Assembly: GCF_001713395.1 (NCBI RefSeq)
Contig: NZ_CP016450.1
Span: 1,302,001 to 1,366,000, forward strand
DNA from: Sinorhizobium sp. RAC02
Lineage (GTDB): Bacteria; Pseudomonadota; Alphaproteobacteria; Rhizobiales; Rhizobiaceae
Length of the DNA stretch: 64,000 nucleotides
Direction: 5' to 3'
In this document: one piece after another, positions 46,072-54,320 of the stretch
Layout: the number at the start of each line of letters is the position of its first letter
Numbering within the stretch: position 1 is the stretch's first letter
Position numbers and translations under genes: made by a program
The notes under the pieces: model-generated
What the model saw: only the letters and a program-made list of their open reading frames with translations
Databases searched by the model: none
Told to the model about the DNA's origin: nothing

Positions 46072-46707
46072 ATGCAGACGAAAGCCGTCACGGCACTTTA
46101 CGACTATTGGACACGCCAGCGCGGTGATCGTGCGGTTCCGCTGCGCCGCGCCATAGAGCCCGCCGACATCGCGCCGATCCTGCCCGACGTCTTCATTCTT
46201 GAACACAGCCGTCTTGCCGATCCGCACTTCCGGCTTGCCGGCACACGCATCTGTGCGCAGTTCGCGCAAGAATTGAAGGGCGCGGCCTTCGACCAGCTCT
46301 TTGCGCCCGATCAGCGCAACCGGGTGGCGCGGATAGCGGAAAACGTCATGGCGCACTGTGCACCGGCAGTCATGCAGGTCGCGCTCGTCGATGGCACGCT
46401 GGAAACCACCGAGGCGGAAATCGTGCTGCTGCCGGTCGCGACGAAAGGCAGGACGGCGGATCGCATCATCGGCGCCCTCGCCCCCCTGCCCGGCCAGTCG
46501 CCGCCGCTTGCCGCCTTCCGCTACGCGACACTCGGCGCGCTTTCGGTAATCGACACAAACCGCATGCCGGGTTTCGCCGGCAGCCGGCCGGCTGTTCCCA
46601 TGCCCACCTCGATCATGGCCATCCGCCCGGCGGGGCTGGGCCAGACGATGAGCCGCGTGTTGCACCTGAGGATATTTGAAGGTGGACGGCGCGTCGATGA
46701 CGTTTAA
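46072..46707 (+). CDS. PAS-domain (PAS_5) protein
   Basis: A 211-residue protein resembling the PAS_5 family of alphaproteobacteria: YDYWTRQRGDRAVPLRRAIEPADIAPILPDVFILE near the start, then FRLAGTRICAQFAQELKGAAFDQLF. There is no output domain. The family is abundant in rhizobia and its role is unknown; the genomic closeness to a PilZ protein suggests envelope or motility signalling only loosely. The ATG at 46072 is chosen because the family's N-terminus starts there. Confidence 0.8.
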   Translation: MQTKAVTALYDYWTRQRGDRAVPLRRAIEPADIAPILPDVFILEHSRLADPHFRLAGTRICAQFAQELKGAAFDQLFAPDQRNRVARIAENVMAHCAPAVMQVALVDGTLETTEAEIVLLPVATKGRTADRIIGALAPLPGQSPPLAAFRYATLGALSVIDTNRMPGFAGSRPAVPMPTSIMAIRPAGLGQTMSRVLHLRIFEGGRRVDDV

Positions 46708-46855
46708 ACACGCATAACGTCACAACAAAATCAAAAGACACTAAATGGTTGTTAATGCATATATTTATAGTTGCTTTTAGCGGAGCGGCAAACCTTCTGT
46801 TAACCCCGAAAGCTTAAGAGTTGGAAACAGATAGGATCATCAGGCCCGCGCGCAC

Positions 46856-47467
46856 ATGTATTCATTCCAGCAGGCATCACCCGCCGCCCGGAAACCACAG
46901 CCCGAGCAACGCAGCTTCCAGCGCGTCTCGGTGAACCTGGGTGGCCGGCTGATGTTGCCCAATCACGACGAATACGACTGCACCGTTCTCGACATGTCAC
47001 CGGGTGACGCAAACTTCGTCTGCGTTGCGCGCCCACGTATCGGCGAGCGCATCATCGCCTATGTCGACCATCTCGGCCGCATCGAAGGTACCGTCGCCGT
47101 CCTCAACGACAACGGCTTCGCAATCTTCCTCAACGCCACGGACCGCAAGCGCGAAAAACTCGCCGCGCAGCTGACCTGGATTGCCAACAAACACGAACTC
47201 GGCCTGCCCGAGGACCGCCGGCACGACCGACTGAGCCCGCGCCAGGCGCCGACGGATCTGACGCTCGACGACGGGCGGCGCTACCCCTGCCGCATCATCG
47301 ACCTTTCGCTCTCCGGCGCAGCGGTCGATATCGATGTCCGCCCGGCCCTTGGAACACCGGTCCAGCTCGGCAATATGAAGGGCCGCGTCGTGCGACACTT
47401 CCAGGAGGGCGTCGCCATCGAGTTCTCCTCTGTGCAGTCCCGGGAAGCCTTGACGGCGTTCCTGTAG
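46856..47467 (+). CDS. Tandem PilZ-domain protein
   Basis: A 203-residue predicted c-di-GMP receptor. The N-terminal PilZ unit has RSFQR followed by LDMSPGDANF; the C-terminal unit has RHDRLSPR followed by DLSLSGAAVDI, the RxxxR and D/NxSxxG ligand motifs. No transmembrane segment. A clear terminator follows. A GGDEF protein at 37938 in the same window could supply the ligand, but no physical link is implied. Confidence 0.88.
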   Translation: MYSFQQASPAARKPQPEQRSFQRVSVNLGGRLMLPNHDEYDCTVLDMSPGDANFVCVARPRIGERIIAYVDHLGRIEGTVAVLNDNGFAIFLNATDRKREKLAAQLTWIANKHELGLPEDRRHDRLSPRQAPTDLTLDDGRRYPCRIIDLSLSGAAVDIDVRPALGTPVQLGNMKGRVVRHFQEGVAIEFSSVQSREALTAFL

Positions 47468-47503
47468 CATTTTGGCACGGCCGCAAGTCGGATCCGTTCT
47501 ATT

Positions 47504-47523
47504 GGGGGCCTTCGGGCCCCTTT
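47504..47523 (+). terminator. Terminator of the PilZ gene
   Basis: GGGGCC-TTCG-GGCCCC hairpin followed by TTTGTTGTTT. Confidence 0.85.
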
Positions 47524-47948
47524 GTTGTTTCAAGGCGAGACAACAGGCCGGCTGGAAAACAATCTCAAAAAAAATTTGCCGCCTCTAAATCCTTCAGCCG
47601 CTCTTTTGAGCAACCAGGCTGACGTATTTCCATCTTTGACACTCCAGCAGTGGACCTTGTCCGGCGCCTCCGACCAGGCCTAAGGGCGCGATTTCTCAGG
47701 CAATGTCAGTTCGTTCCGCAAGATTTTCATTTTGATTCAGTTACTTGAAGCAGAACCTCAATCATCGCCAGCCGAACGATTCCTTCAAATTTTACTCAAA
47801 TTCCACTCAAATACAGATCAAATCAAAATCAAATTTTATTCTTGTTTTATTCTTATGCACCCTTGATTTGAACTAAGTTATACTTCGGCTTTTCGCGCAA
47901 GCTCAAAACATAGCTGTCATTGTCACCTCATCAAACGGGGACAACGCA
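47524..47948. other. AT-rich control region upstream of the DUF920 protease
   Basis: About 425 bases without an ORF, increasingly AT-rich towards the protease gene. It contains the 11-bp-phased repeat array described separately and presumably the promoter; a TATACT at 47879-47884 is a candidate -10, without a good -35 at 17 bases. Confidence 0.55.
47785..47855 (+). repeat. Helically phased 11-bp repeat array
   Basis: TCAAAT occurs at 47785, 47796, 47807, 47818 and 47829, each exactly 11 bases after the last. Directly behind lie two copies of TTTTATTCTT(G/A) (47834-47844 and 47845-47855), again with 11-base period. Total about 71 bases. It may be a cooperative protein-binding array or intrinsically curved DNA. 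Confidence 0.85.
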
Positions 47949-48548
47949 ATGACAAAAACAATCAAGACAGGGACATTCGCATTCCTCTTTTCTCTGGTTG
48001 CGGCGCAGGCCGCCGTCGCACTTCCGGCCAATATTCCGCTGGCAGGCGCGACCAACCAGCCCATCGGGCACTATGAATTCTGCAAGCAATATTCCGACGA
48101 GTGCGGCCCGACCGGCAAGGACGCCGGCCCGCTCAAGCTGACGCAGGAAAACTGGAAGACGATTCTCAACGTCAATTACGCCGCCAATACCGAATTCATG
48201 CCGATGACGGACATGGAGATTTACGGCGTCGAGGAACAGTGGACCTATCCGGACGGCGCTGCGGATTGTGAAGACTACGTGCTGATCAAGCGCAAGCGCC
48301 TGATCGAGGCCGGCATTTCGCCCTCCAACCTCCTGATCACCGTCGTGCTCCAGCCCAATGGCGAAGGCCACGCCGTGCTGACCGTTCGCACTGATCGCGG
48401 CGACTTCGTGCTCGACAACATGCGCAACAAGGTGCTGCTCTGGTCGGAGACCGAATACCGCTACCTGAAGCGCCAGTCCTCGGTGAATGCCGGCAAGTGG
48501 GTAAAGCTGCAAGACGGTCGTGCCGACGCCGTCGGTAGCGTCAAGTAA
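47949..48548 (+). CDS. Transglutaminase-like cysteine peptidase (DUF920/BTLCP, LapG-related)
   Basis: A 199-residue exported protein of the bacterial transglutaminase-like cysteine proteinase family. A signal peptide (FAFLFSLVAAQAAVA) is followed by the domain with catalytic Cys in GAADCEDYVLIKRKRL near residue 113, His in EGHAVLTVRT and Asp in DFVLDNMRN. LapG, the best studied member, cleaves adhesins in the periplasm under c-di-GMP control; rhizobial members lack an obvious LapD nearby, as here. Preceded by a phased AT-rich array, and followed by a strong terminator. Confidence 0.88.
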   Translation: MTKTIKTGTFAFLFSLVAAQAAVALPANIPLAGATNQPIGHYEFCKQYSDECGPTGKDAGPLKLTQENWKTILNVNYAANTEFMPMTDMEIYGVEEQWTYPDGAADCEDYVLIKRKRLIEAGISPSNLLITVVLQPNGEGHAVLTVRTDRGDFVLDNMRNKVLLWSETEYRYLKRQSSVNAGKWVKLQDGRADAVGSVK

Positions 48549-48583
48549 GTCCCGGCGTCCACCAGACGCCGCATGACGAGACT

Positions 48584-48603
48584 GCCCGGCAACATTGCCG
48601 GGC
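48584..48603 (+). other. Short hairpin after the DUF920 gene
   Basis: GCCCGGCA-ACAT-TGCCGGGC, perfect 8-bp stem, followed by GAGCAAAAG; probably part of a double terminator with 48654-48696. Confidence 0.5.
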
Positions 48604-48653
48604 GAGCAAAAGGGCCCGGTCAGTCCCCCAATCCCCGTCCCGACCACGGCCCT

Positions 48654-48696
48654 GCGGCCGGTTCCGCTGTCCCCGGAACCGGCCGCTCCCCTTTTA
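48654..48696 (+). terminator. Strong terminator of the DUF920 protease gene
   Basis: GCGGCCGGTTCCG and CGGAACCGGCCGC form a 13-bp perfect stem with a 7-base loop, followed by TCCCCTTTTA. Confidence 0.8.
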
Positions 48697-48792
48697 GGGA
48701 ACCTGACACTCTTGATCTCAACCAAAAATTAACCCTGTTCGCAGACGCTCCGGCAAAGACGGTTCCGACCCGAGCCACCGGAGAGATGCGAG

Positions 48793-49554
48793 ATGACAGC
48801 GGCCGCGACCGGCAATGACGACCACGCCCCCCTGCTCTCCAGCCGCCTGCTCACGCGCCTGACGATCGGGGTCGCCGTGCTCGCCGGCCTCACGGTGGCA
48901 ATCAGCCTTGGCGGGCGCATGCTGGGCGAGCGCATCGCGCTTGCCGGCCATACGGAAAGCGGCGAGGCCATCGACGTTGTCATCGGCCAGGACCAGATCC
49001 GGTTGCCGGCCAATACGATCCGCTTCGAGGAGCAGCGCCAGACCGGCCGCGCCGAGCGGCTCGACCTCTACCTGACCTGGCCGGAAATGAACGGTTATTC
49101 CAATGCGCAGCGCGGCCGCTTCAACGATGCCAGCCGCCCGGAAAGCCTGATTTTCCTCAACCTTTCGCAGAGCACGATGTCCAGGGACATGTCCGGTCGG
49201 CTCGGTCCGATCTACAGCCACCTGTTCGACGGCCGGCCGGAGCCCGGCCCTGCGGGCCTCACCCTGCAGCGCCTTAAAGAGACGTCCGGCTATGGCGACG
49301 AGATTTTCTTCACCGGCACGCAGTCCGACGGCTCCGCCTATGTCGTGCGCTGCATGATGCCGGCCGAGGAATCACAATCGACCAGTGCGGATTGCCAGCG
49401 CGATATCCACATCGGCAGCGATCTTTCCGTGCTTTACCGCTTTTCGAGCAGACTTTTGCCGCAGTGGCAGGCCATGGAGGCGCGCGTTCGCGACTATCTC
49501 GGCCGCTCCCTGATCCAGAACGGCCGCCCGACCTCCCTTCGCCAGAGCCGATAA
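48793..49554 (+). CDS. Single-span membrane protein, function unknown
   Basis: A 253-residue conserved-type rhizobial hypothetical. One transmembrane segment at about residues 22-44 (LTIGVAVLAGLTVAISLGG) anchors a periplasmic domain of about 200 residues, rich in charged residues with two cysteines late (VRCMM, ADCQRD) that could form a disulphide. No enzyme motif is visible. It lies before the D,D-carboxypeptidase gene on the same strand with 120 bases between, so a role at the cell envelope is a guess. Confidence 0.75.
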   Translation: MTAAATGNDDHAPLLSSRLLTRLTIGVAVLAGLTVAISLGGRMLGERIALAGHTESGEAIDVVIGQDQIRLPANTIRFEEQRQTGRAERLDLYLTWPEMNGYSNAQRGRFNDASRPESLIFLNLSQSTMSRDMSGRLGPIYSHLFDGRPEPGPAGLTLQRLKETSGYGDEIFFTGTQSDGSAYVVRCMMPAEESQSTSADCQRDIHIGSDLSVLYRFSSRLLPQWQAMEARVRDYLGRSLIQNGRPTSLRQSR

Positions 49555-49674
49555 AACACGACCGATCTCAGAAACCTATGATTCATCATAAACCGATTGG
49601 TAACGCTATCTCGCTACTGTGCCAGGAACGGTCGTTCTGGGAGGCCACGCCCGGAGCCCATCTGCAATCCGAGA

Positions 49675-51159
49675 ATGAAGAGTAACGTAGTGTCCCGTTC
49701 CGTATTCCTCGATTTCCTCCCCCGCTCTTGTCAGGCAATTGCCACTGCGGCGAAAAGTCTGGTGATGATCGGGATGGTCGCCACCGTTGCCGTGGCGACA
49801 CCCGCTCAGGCAGCGCCGAAATATGCCGGTATCGTCATCGATGCCAAGACCGGCAAGGTGCTCTACAGCGAGGATGCGGACCAGTTGCGCTACCCGGCGT
49901 CGCTCACCAAGATGATGACGCTGTATCTGACCTTTGAGGCGCTCGAGGCCGGCAAGATCCGCCTCAATACACGCGTCCCCTTCTCCAAGAATGCGGCCAG
50001 CGAGCCGCCGACCAAGCTCGGCGTCGGCACGGGCAACTCGATCACCGTCGAACAGGCGATGCTTGGCCTGATCACGCGCTCGGCGAACGATGCCTCGACG
50101 GCCCTTGCCGAATTCCTTGGCGGCTCGGAAGAGCGTTTCGCCCGTATCATGACGCAGAAAGCCCGTGCACTCGGCATGACGCGCACGGTCTACCGCAATG
50201 CCAACGGCCTTCCCAACACCGCGCAGGTAACGACGGCGCGCGACCAGGCCCGCCTGGGCATCGCGTTGCGCCAGCACTTCCCGCAATATTATTCGTATTT
50301 CTCGGTGCGCAGCTTCCGCTTCGGCAAGCAGACCATCAATGGCCACAACCGCCTGCTTGGCAGCGTGCGCGGCGTCGACGGCATCAAGACCGGCTACACT
50401 CGCGCCTCCGGCTACAACCTCGTGACTTCGGCGGTTGCCGATGGCCGCAGCGTGGTCGGCGTGGTCCTGGGCGGTCGTTCGGGTGCGGCCCGTGACCAGC
50501 AGATGCGCAAGCTTATTGCCGCCTATATGCCCAAGGCCTCGCGCCGTGGCGGTGGCGACCTGATCGCCCAGACCAAGGATGCGCCGACGCTGACGGCAGA
50601 AGCCGACGACACGCGGACCCTGACCGCCGAGGTCGCCAGCAAGGCGACGACCGCCTCGGTCTCCGGCACGCTCGACCTGCCGGAAAACGGCCCGGTGCCG
50701 ACCTATCGCTACAACGAAGCCCGTATCGAAACGGCCTATGCTGCGACGGCTGAAGACAGCTCCAGCGTCGTCGGCAAGCGCGCGCTTGCCGCAACGCTGA
50801 AAATCCAGCGCGATGCCGCCGTTCCGCCGGCCGATCTGATCGAACAGGGCGACGCAAACGACTCCGTCGATGAACTGACCACCTCCTCTACGGTTGCATC
50901 CGCCTCCGTGCCCTCGGGCTGGGTTATCCAGATCGGCGCCACGCCGGACCAGGGCCAGGCATCGGATCTTCTCGCCAAGGCAAAGAACCAGGGCGGCAAG
51001 GCACTCTCCAGCGCGCAGCCCTTCACCGTCGCCGTCAACAGCGGCAGCGGCCAGCTCTACCGCGCCCGCTTCGGTGGCTTCGATAACCAGAACGGCGCGG
51101 CTGCTGCCTGCAAGGCTTTGAAGCGCAAGGGTTTCGCCTGCTGGGCTAGCCAGCAGTAA
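49675..51159 (+). CDS. D-alanyl-D-alanine carboxypeptidase with SPOR domain
   Basis: Penicillin-binding protein of the DacA/DacF type trimming the stem peptide of peptidoglycan. The 494-residue protein has a signal peptide (MVATVAVATPAQAA), SLTK (SxxK) near residue 80, SAN (SxN) near 140 and KTG near 243, then a low-complexity linker and a C-terminal SPOR domain (about 410-494; WVIQIGATPDQGQAS) that binds denuded glycan at the septum. The ATG at 49675 is chosen because the upstream frame lacks a conserved leader. Attachment at the division site is inferred from SPOR. Confidence 0.92.
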   Translation: MKSNVVSRSVFLDFLPRSCQAIATAAKSLVMIGMVATVAVATPAQAAPKYAGIVIDAKTGKVLYSEDADQLRYPASLTKMMTLYLTFEALEAGKIRLNTRVPFSKNAASEPPTKLGVGTGNSITVEQAMLGLITRSANDASTALAEFLGGSEERFARIMTQKARALGMTRTVYRNANGLPNTAQVTTARDQARLGIALRQHFPQYYSYFSVRSFRFGKQTINGHNRLLGSVRGVDGIKTGYTRASGYNLVTSAVADGRSVVGVVLGGRSGAARDQQMRKLIAAYMPKASRRGGGDLIAQTKDAPTLTAEADDTRTLTAEVASKATTASVSGTLDLPENGPVPTYRYNEARIETAYAATAEDSSSVVGKRALAATLKIQRDAAVPPADLIEQGDANDSVDELTTSSTVASASVPSGWVIQIGATPDQGQASDLLAKAKNQGGKALSSAQPFTVAVNSGSGQLYRARFGGFDNQNGAAAACKALKRKGFACWASQQ

Positions 51160-51325
51160 CGACAAGGGAACGCGCTGTGTATTGGCGCGCCCGCTGAACT
51201 ACCGCCTTGCGCCCGCAACGGTCCCGGACAGGTATTGCGTACCGGGTGACTGCGCAGCAAGGCAGGCGGATTGCCGTGAAAGCGGCTCTGCCATCCTCGA
51301 TTGGGTAATGCGTACGAGGCAAATT

Positions 51326-51598
51326 ATGGCGATGAACGAGAACCTGTTCGACTTCCCTCCCACGACGCGCGACGAAAAGCGCAAGTCGCTGAAGGGCACG
51401 CTGCACCCGCTGCACGAAGCGGCGATGCGGATTGCGGATATCGGGCTTGGCCGTTCGCGCAACAGGACGAAGGATCTCGTCGGCATGCTGCTCGCCCACG
51501 GCGCCCGCGCCTGGCGCTCGGGCCAGCCGACCGCCGGGATCCACCTGCATGTCGGCGTCAGCGAGCGCCGCTACCCCGTGCGGATGCGCCTGCGTTAA
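51326..51598 (+). CDS. Small hypothetical protein
   Basis: A 90-residue soluble, basic protein (start MAMNENLFDFPP) with no domain I can name. It has a polar first third (TTRDEKRKSLKG) and a helical, arginine-rich middle (AMRIADIGLGRSRNRTKD). GAGG lies about eight bases before ATG 51326, which I favour; ATG 51308 is also possible. No operon partner is evident, since the AraC gene starts 71 bases after it behind a hairpin. Confidence 0.6.
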   Translation: MAMNENLFDFPPTTRDEKRKSLKGTLHPLHEAAMRIADIGLGRSRNRTKDLVGMLLAHGARAWRSGQPTAGIHLHVGVSERRYPVRMRLR

Positions 51599-51608
51599 GG
51601 CGCATTCC

Positions 51609-51634
51609 GCTGGGCTGCTGCAAGTCAGCCCAGC
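51609..51634 (+). terminator. Hairpin after the small hypothetical gene
   Basis: GCTGGGCTG and CAGCCCAGC form a perfect 9-bp stem; TTGCAAAG follows. Weak U-tract. Confidence 0.5.
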
Positions 51635-51669
51635 TTGCAAAGTGCTGCGACATTTGCTGTGCATGACAG

Positions 51670-52689
51670 ATGCCGGCCATTCCTCTTCCCTTCGTTATCG
51701 CACTGCTGCTGACTGTGCTGCTCTTGAGGCTGGTGCTGCTGCGCGAGCCAGCGCTGCGGCCAACCATCGGCTTCGTCGGTGCCTGCGTGATCGTTGCCGC
51801 GGGTGTCGGTGCGCGATGGGCTATCGACTGGGCGTTCGTGCGCTTTCTCCAGCCCGTCCTCGCATCAGCCCTACCACCCGTGGCCTGGCTCTGCTTCACG
51901 GCTGGGCGGACGCAAACCGGCGGCAAATGGTGGCTGCATTTTCTGCCGGTTGCGCTCGTCTTCCTGCTGTCGGCGGCCTGGCGGGTATGGCAATCGCCCG
52001 TCGATCTGGTGCTGGCTGTTCTCTATGTCGGTTATGGCGTCGCTCTGCTGCGCCTGGTGGGCGACGGGCCGGATGGCTTTGAACGGGCGCGGCTCAGCGA
52101 TGCAGGGGGCGCGCAGAAGGCTACCCTCGCCGCGGGTGTCATTCTCATTCTCTCCGCCGTCGTCGACCTCTTCATCGCCATCGATTTCGGCGTTTATCAC
52201 GGCACGCATGCGGAGGTGATCGTGACGACCGGCAACCTGCTTCTGCTGCCCGTGCTTGCCTACGCCGTGGCCGTGATCGGCAGGAGCACGCCCACCGACA
52301 TGGCCGAGGACGCCATTGCGATCGGCCCGGACGTCGCGGATATCCCGAGCGAGGAAGACGGCAGGATCGTCACCGCGATAGAGCGCCTGATGCAGGACAA
52401 GGGGCTGTTTCGCGATCCGGACCTCACCCTGAACCGTATCGCGCGACGGGCGGGAATTCCGTCGCGCCGGATATCGGGCGCCGTCAATCGCCTGCGCGGG
52501 CGCAACGTCTCGCAGCTCGTCAACCACTACCGTGTCGAGGAGGCGAAACGCCTGCTGGCGGAGACCGATATGCCGGTCACGACGGTGATGTTCGAATCCG
52601 GCTTCCAGACCAAATCGAACTTCAACAGGGAGTTCCTGCGGGTAACCGGTCTCAGCCCCAGCGACTATCGCCGCGCGTCTACGGCATGA
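51670..52689 (+). CDS. Membrane-anchored AraC-family transcriptional regulator
   Basis: A 339-residue protein. The first 210 residues hold about seven hydrophobic helices (for example PLPFVIALLLTVLLLRLVLL, and TTGNLLLLPVLAYAVAVIG), and the last 105 are an AraC/XylS DNA-binding domain (LTLNRIARRAGIPSRRISGAVNRLRG, then VTTVMFESGFQTKSNFNREFLRVTGLSPSDYRR). Membrane-bound AraC proteins of this 7TM type sense unknown ligands. It overlaps the convergent hydrolase gene by 11 bases at the 3' ends. Confidence 0.88.
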   Translation: MPAIPLPFVIALLLTVLLLRLVLLREPALRPTIGFVGACVIVAAGVGARWAIDWAFVRFLQPVLASALPPVAWLCFTAGRTQTGGKWWLHFLPVALVFLLSAAWRVWQSPVDLVLAVLYVGYGVALLRLVGDGPDGFERARLSDAGGAQKATLAAGVILILSAVVDLFIAIDFGVYHGTHAEVIVTTGNLLLLPVLAYAVAVIGRSTPTDMAEDAIAIGPDVADIPSEEDGRIVTAIERLMQDKGLFRDPDLTLNRIARRAGIPSRRISGAVNRLRGRNVSQLVNHYRVEEAKRLLAETDMPVTTVMFESGFQTKSNFNREFLRVTGLSPSDYRRASTA

Positions 52690-53713
52690 CGACACCGAGG
52701 AAGGTGATGATGCGGTCGGCAATCTCCCGGTGGATTGCGGCCCGGCTGCGCGAGCCACCATCCTTGCAGACGATGCCGTCGCCCGGTGTTTCCGCCTCGA
52801 TGCGTTCCGCAGCGCCCGGTTTGCAGATCTGCAGGAAACTGAAATGCATGGCATCCGGCACGACGACATACTCGGTCGTGGTCATCGGCAAGCCTTTTGC
52901 GAGATAACCGGATTCCAGATCGGCCGGCATGTCGCCGATATCCGTTCCGGCAGCGACTATCAGCGCCGGGACACGCAGTGCCGCAAAGCTTTCCGGCGTG
53001 AAACCGCGCGCGAGACCGAGATCCAGCGAAACGAAGGCACGAAGACGCGGATCGCCGAGGTCCCCTTCAAGCTTCTTTCGCGCCTCACCCGTTCCGTCCA
53101 GCCCGAGTTCATGGGACAGGACACATGCCCGCGGGCTTGTGTTCACCTTGCAGTCGGCCGCAAACCGGTCTGCATCGAATCGCGCGCCGGCCAATGCTGC
53201 AACCGTCCAGCCGCCGAGTGAATGGCCAATTGCGGCGACCCTGTTCTTGTCCAGGTGCGGGGCGAGGTCCTGGTCTGCAAACAAGGCATCGATCAACCGG
53301 CTCAGGTCGCGTGGGCGTTCCCAGAGCTTTGCGGCCTGTGCGGCACTACGGTCGAAGGTCGTGGTGCCCGGATGATCGGTTGCGGCGACGATATAGCCGC
53401 GCGCAACAAGGTCGCCGGCCAGCCAGCTCAGATTGCGCCAGCTTCCACTATAACCATGGGAAAGCACGACGAGCGGATGCGTCTTGCCATCCGGGGCGGC
53501 GTCGCGGACCGCTTCCATGCCGATGAAGGCGGGGTTTTCGCCGACGGTTTCGGTTTTTCCAACGTCCGGCGTCGGATACCAGACGACGGCGGAGAGTGCG
53601 CGCCCGTTGTCCGGATCGGCAATCCGGATGTCGCGGACACCGATCGCGTCAGCCTGAGCAGCAGTGGCGAGGCCGGCGAGGAGCACGGCTGTGGTGAAAA
53701 GCGATTTGCGCAT
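52679..53713 (-). CDS. Secreted alpha/beta hydrolase (PAF acetylhydrolase/dienelactone hydrolase-like)
   Basis: A 344-residue exported hydrolase. The signal peptide MRKSLFTTAVLLAGLATAAQA is followed by the fold with VVLSHGYSGSW (oxyanion loop), the nucleophile in AAIGHSLGGWT near residue 160 and the final His in DAMHFSF near residue 297. PAF acetylhydrolase-like and dienelactone-like members cleave short-chain esters; the substrate here is unknown. The gene ends inside the AraC gene (11-base overlap, tail to tail), which keeps both stop regions constrained. Confidence 0.85.
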   Translation of the reverse strand: MRKSLFTTAVLLAGLATAAQADAIGVRDIRIADPDNGRALSAVVWYPTPDVGKTETVGENPAFIGMEAVRDAAPDGKTHPLVVLSHGYSGSWRNLSWLAGDLVARGYIVAATDHPGTTTFDRSAAQAAKLWERPRDLSRLIDALFADQDLAPHLDKNRVAAIGHSLGGWTVAALAGARFDADRFAADCKVNTSPRACVLSHELGLDGTGEARKKLEGDLGDPRLRAFVSLDLGLARGFTPESFAALRVPALIVAAGTDIGDMPADLESGYLAKGLPMTTTEYVVVPDAMHFSFLQICKPGAAERIEAETPGDGIVCKDGGSRSRAAIHREIADRIITFLGVVMP

Positions 53714-53806
53714 GGAAGCCTCGTGTTGTTGAACGAGGCCGGCATGCAGCGAACGGGAGAAAGAAGAGACCTGAAACGCGATTCAGGTCATCGGCATAGG
53801 GATTTT

Positions 53807-54244
53807 TCAGAGAAGCCCCAGTTCGGCGAGTTCACGCCGGAGCTCCAGAGGGAGGTCCGCCGTGCCGTCACCCATGTTCCTGAGATCCCGCGGCGCGTCC
53901 TCGTCCGGCAGGTAGCGCCAGCCCTGGAAGGCGCGGCGTGGCTGGAATTCGGTTTCGATGACTTCAGGCCCCAGCACCAGCTCGCAGCGCGAAATGCCGT
54001 CGACGTCCGTAAAACTCTTCAGATTGAGCAGCCGCTGGCGGGCCTGCACCTGGCCCTTGATCACCCAGTAGAGCGAGCCGCCGTCGAGCAGCTCCTGGTC
54101 TCGCTTCGGGATCATGCGGGTGACGTGGCTGGAATGCGGCTCCATGCCCGCGGCGATCGCGATCAGCGAACGCTCGGACACCCATTCACGCAGGTCATCG
54201 ATGGATTCCGCGCCGACACAAAGTTTGATGAGATGTAGGGCCAT
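53807..54244 (-). CDS. DUF1489 family protein
   Basis: A 145-residue cytoplasmic protein of the DUF1489 family, found in alphaproteobacteria; function unknown. The conserved parts are HLIKLCVGAESIDDLREWV, HVTRMIPKRDQELLDGGSLYWVIKG and AFQGWRYLPDEDAPRDL. Normal length. It follows sdaA on the minus strand beyond a hairpin. Confidence 0.88.
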   Translation of the reverse strand: MALHLIKLCVGAESIDDLREWVSERSLIAIAAGMEPHSSHVTRMIPKRDQELLDGGSLYWVIKGQVQARQRLLNLKSFTDVDGISRCELVLGPEVIETEFQPRRAFQGWRYLPDEDAPRDLRNMGDGTADLPLELRRELAELGLL

Positions 54245-54262
54245 GGCCTTTTGAACGCCCTT

Positions 54263-54289
54263 GCGGCGGCCGGGTCAAGGGGCCGCCGC
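54263..54289 (-). terminator. Hairpin between sdaA and the DUF1489 gene
   Basis: GCGGCGGCC and GGCCGCCGC form a perfect 9-bp stem around a 9-base loop, 32 bases after the sdaA stop. It lacks a good U-tract. Confidence 0.45.
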
Positions 54290-54320
54290 GTCGCACTCCA
54301 CAAGGAATGCGCTAAAAACC

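Noticed and set aside
51670..53713. AraC regulator and hydrolase as a catabolic operon
   Set aside because: They are convergent, so they cannot be one transcript, and no transport or pathway genes are adjacent.
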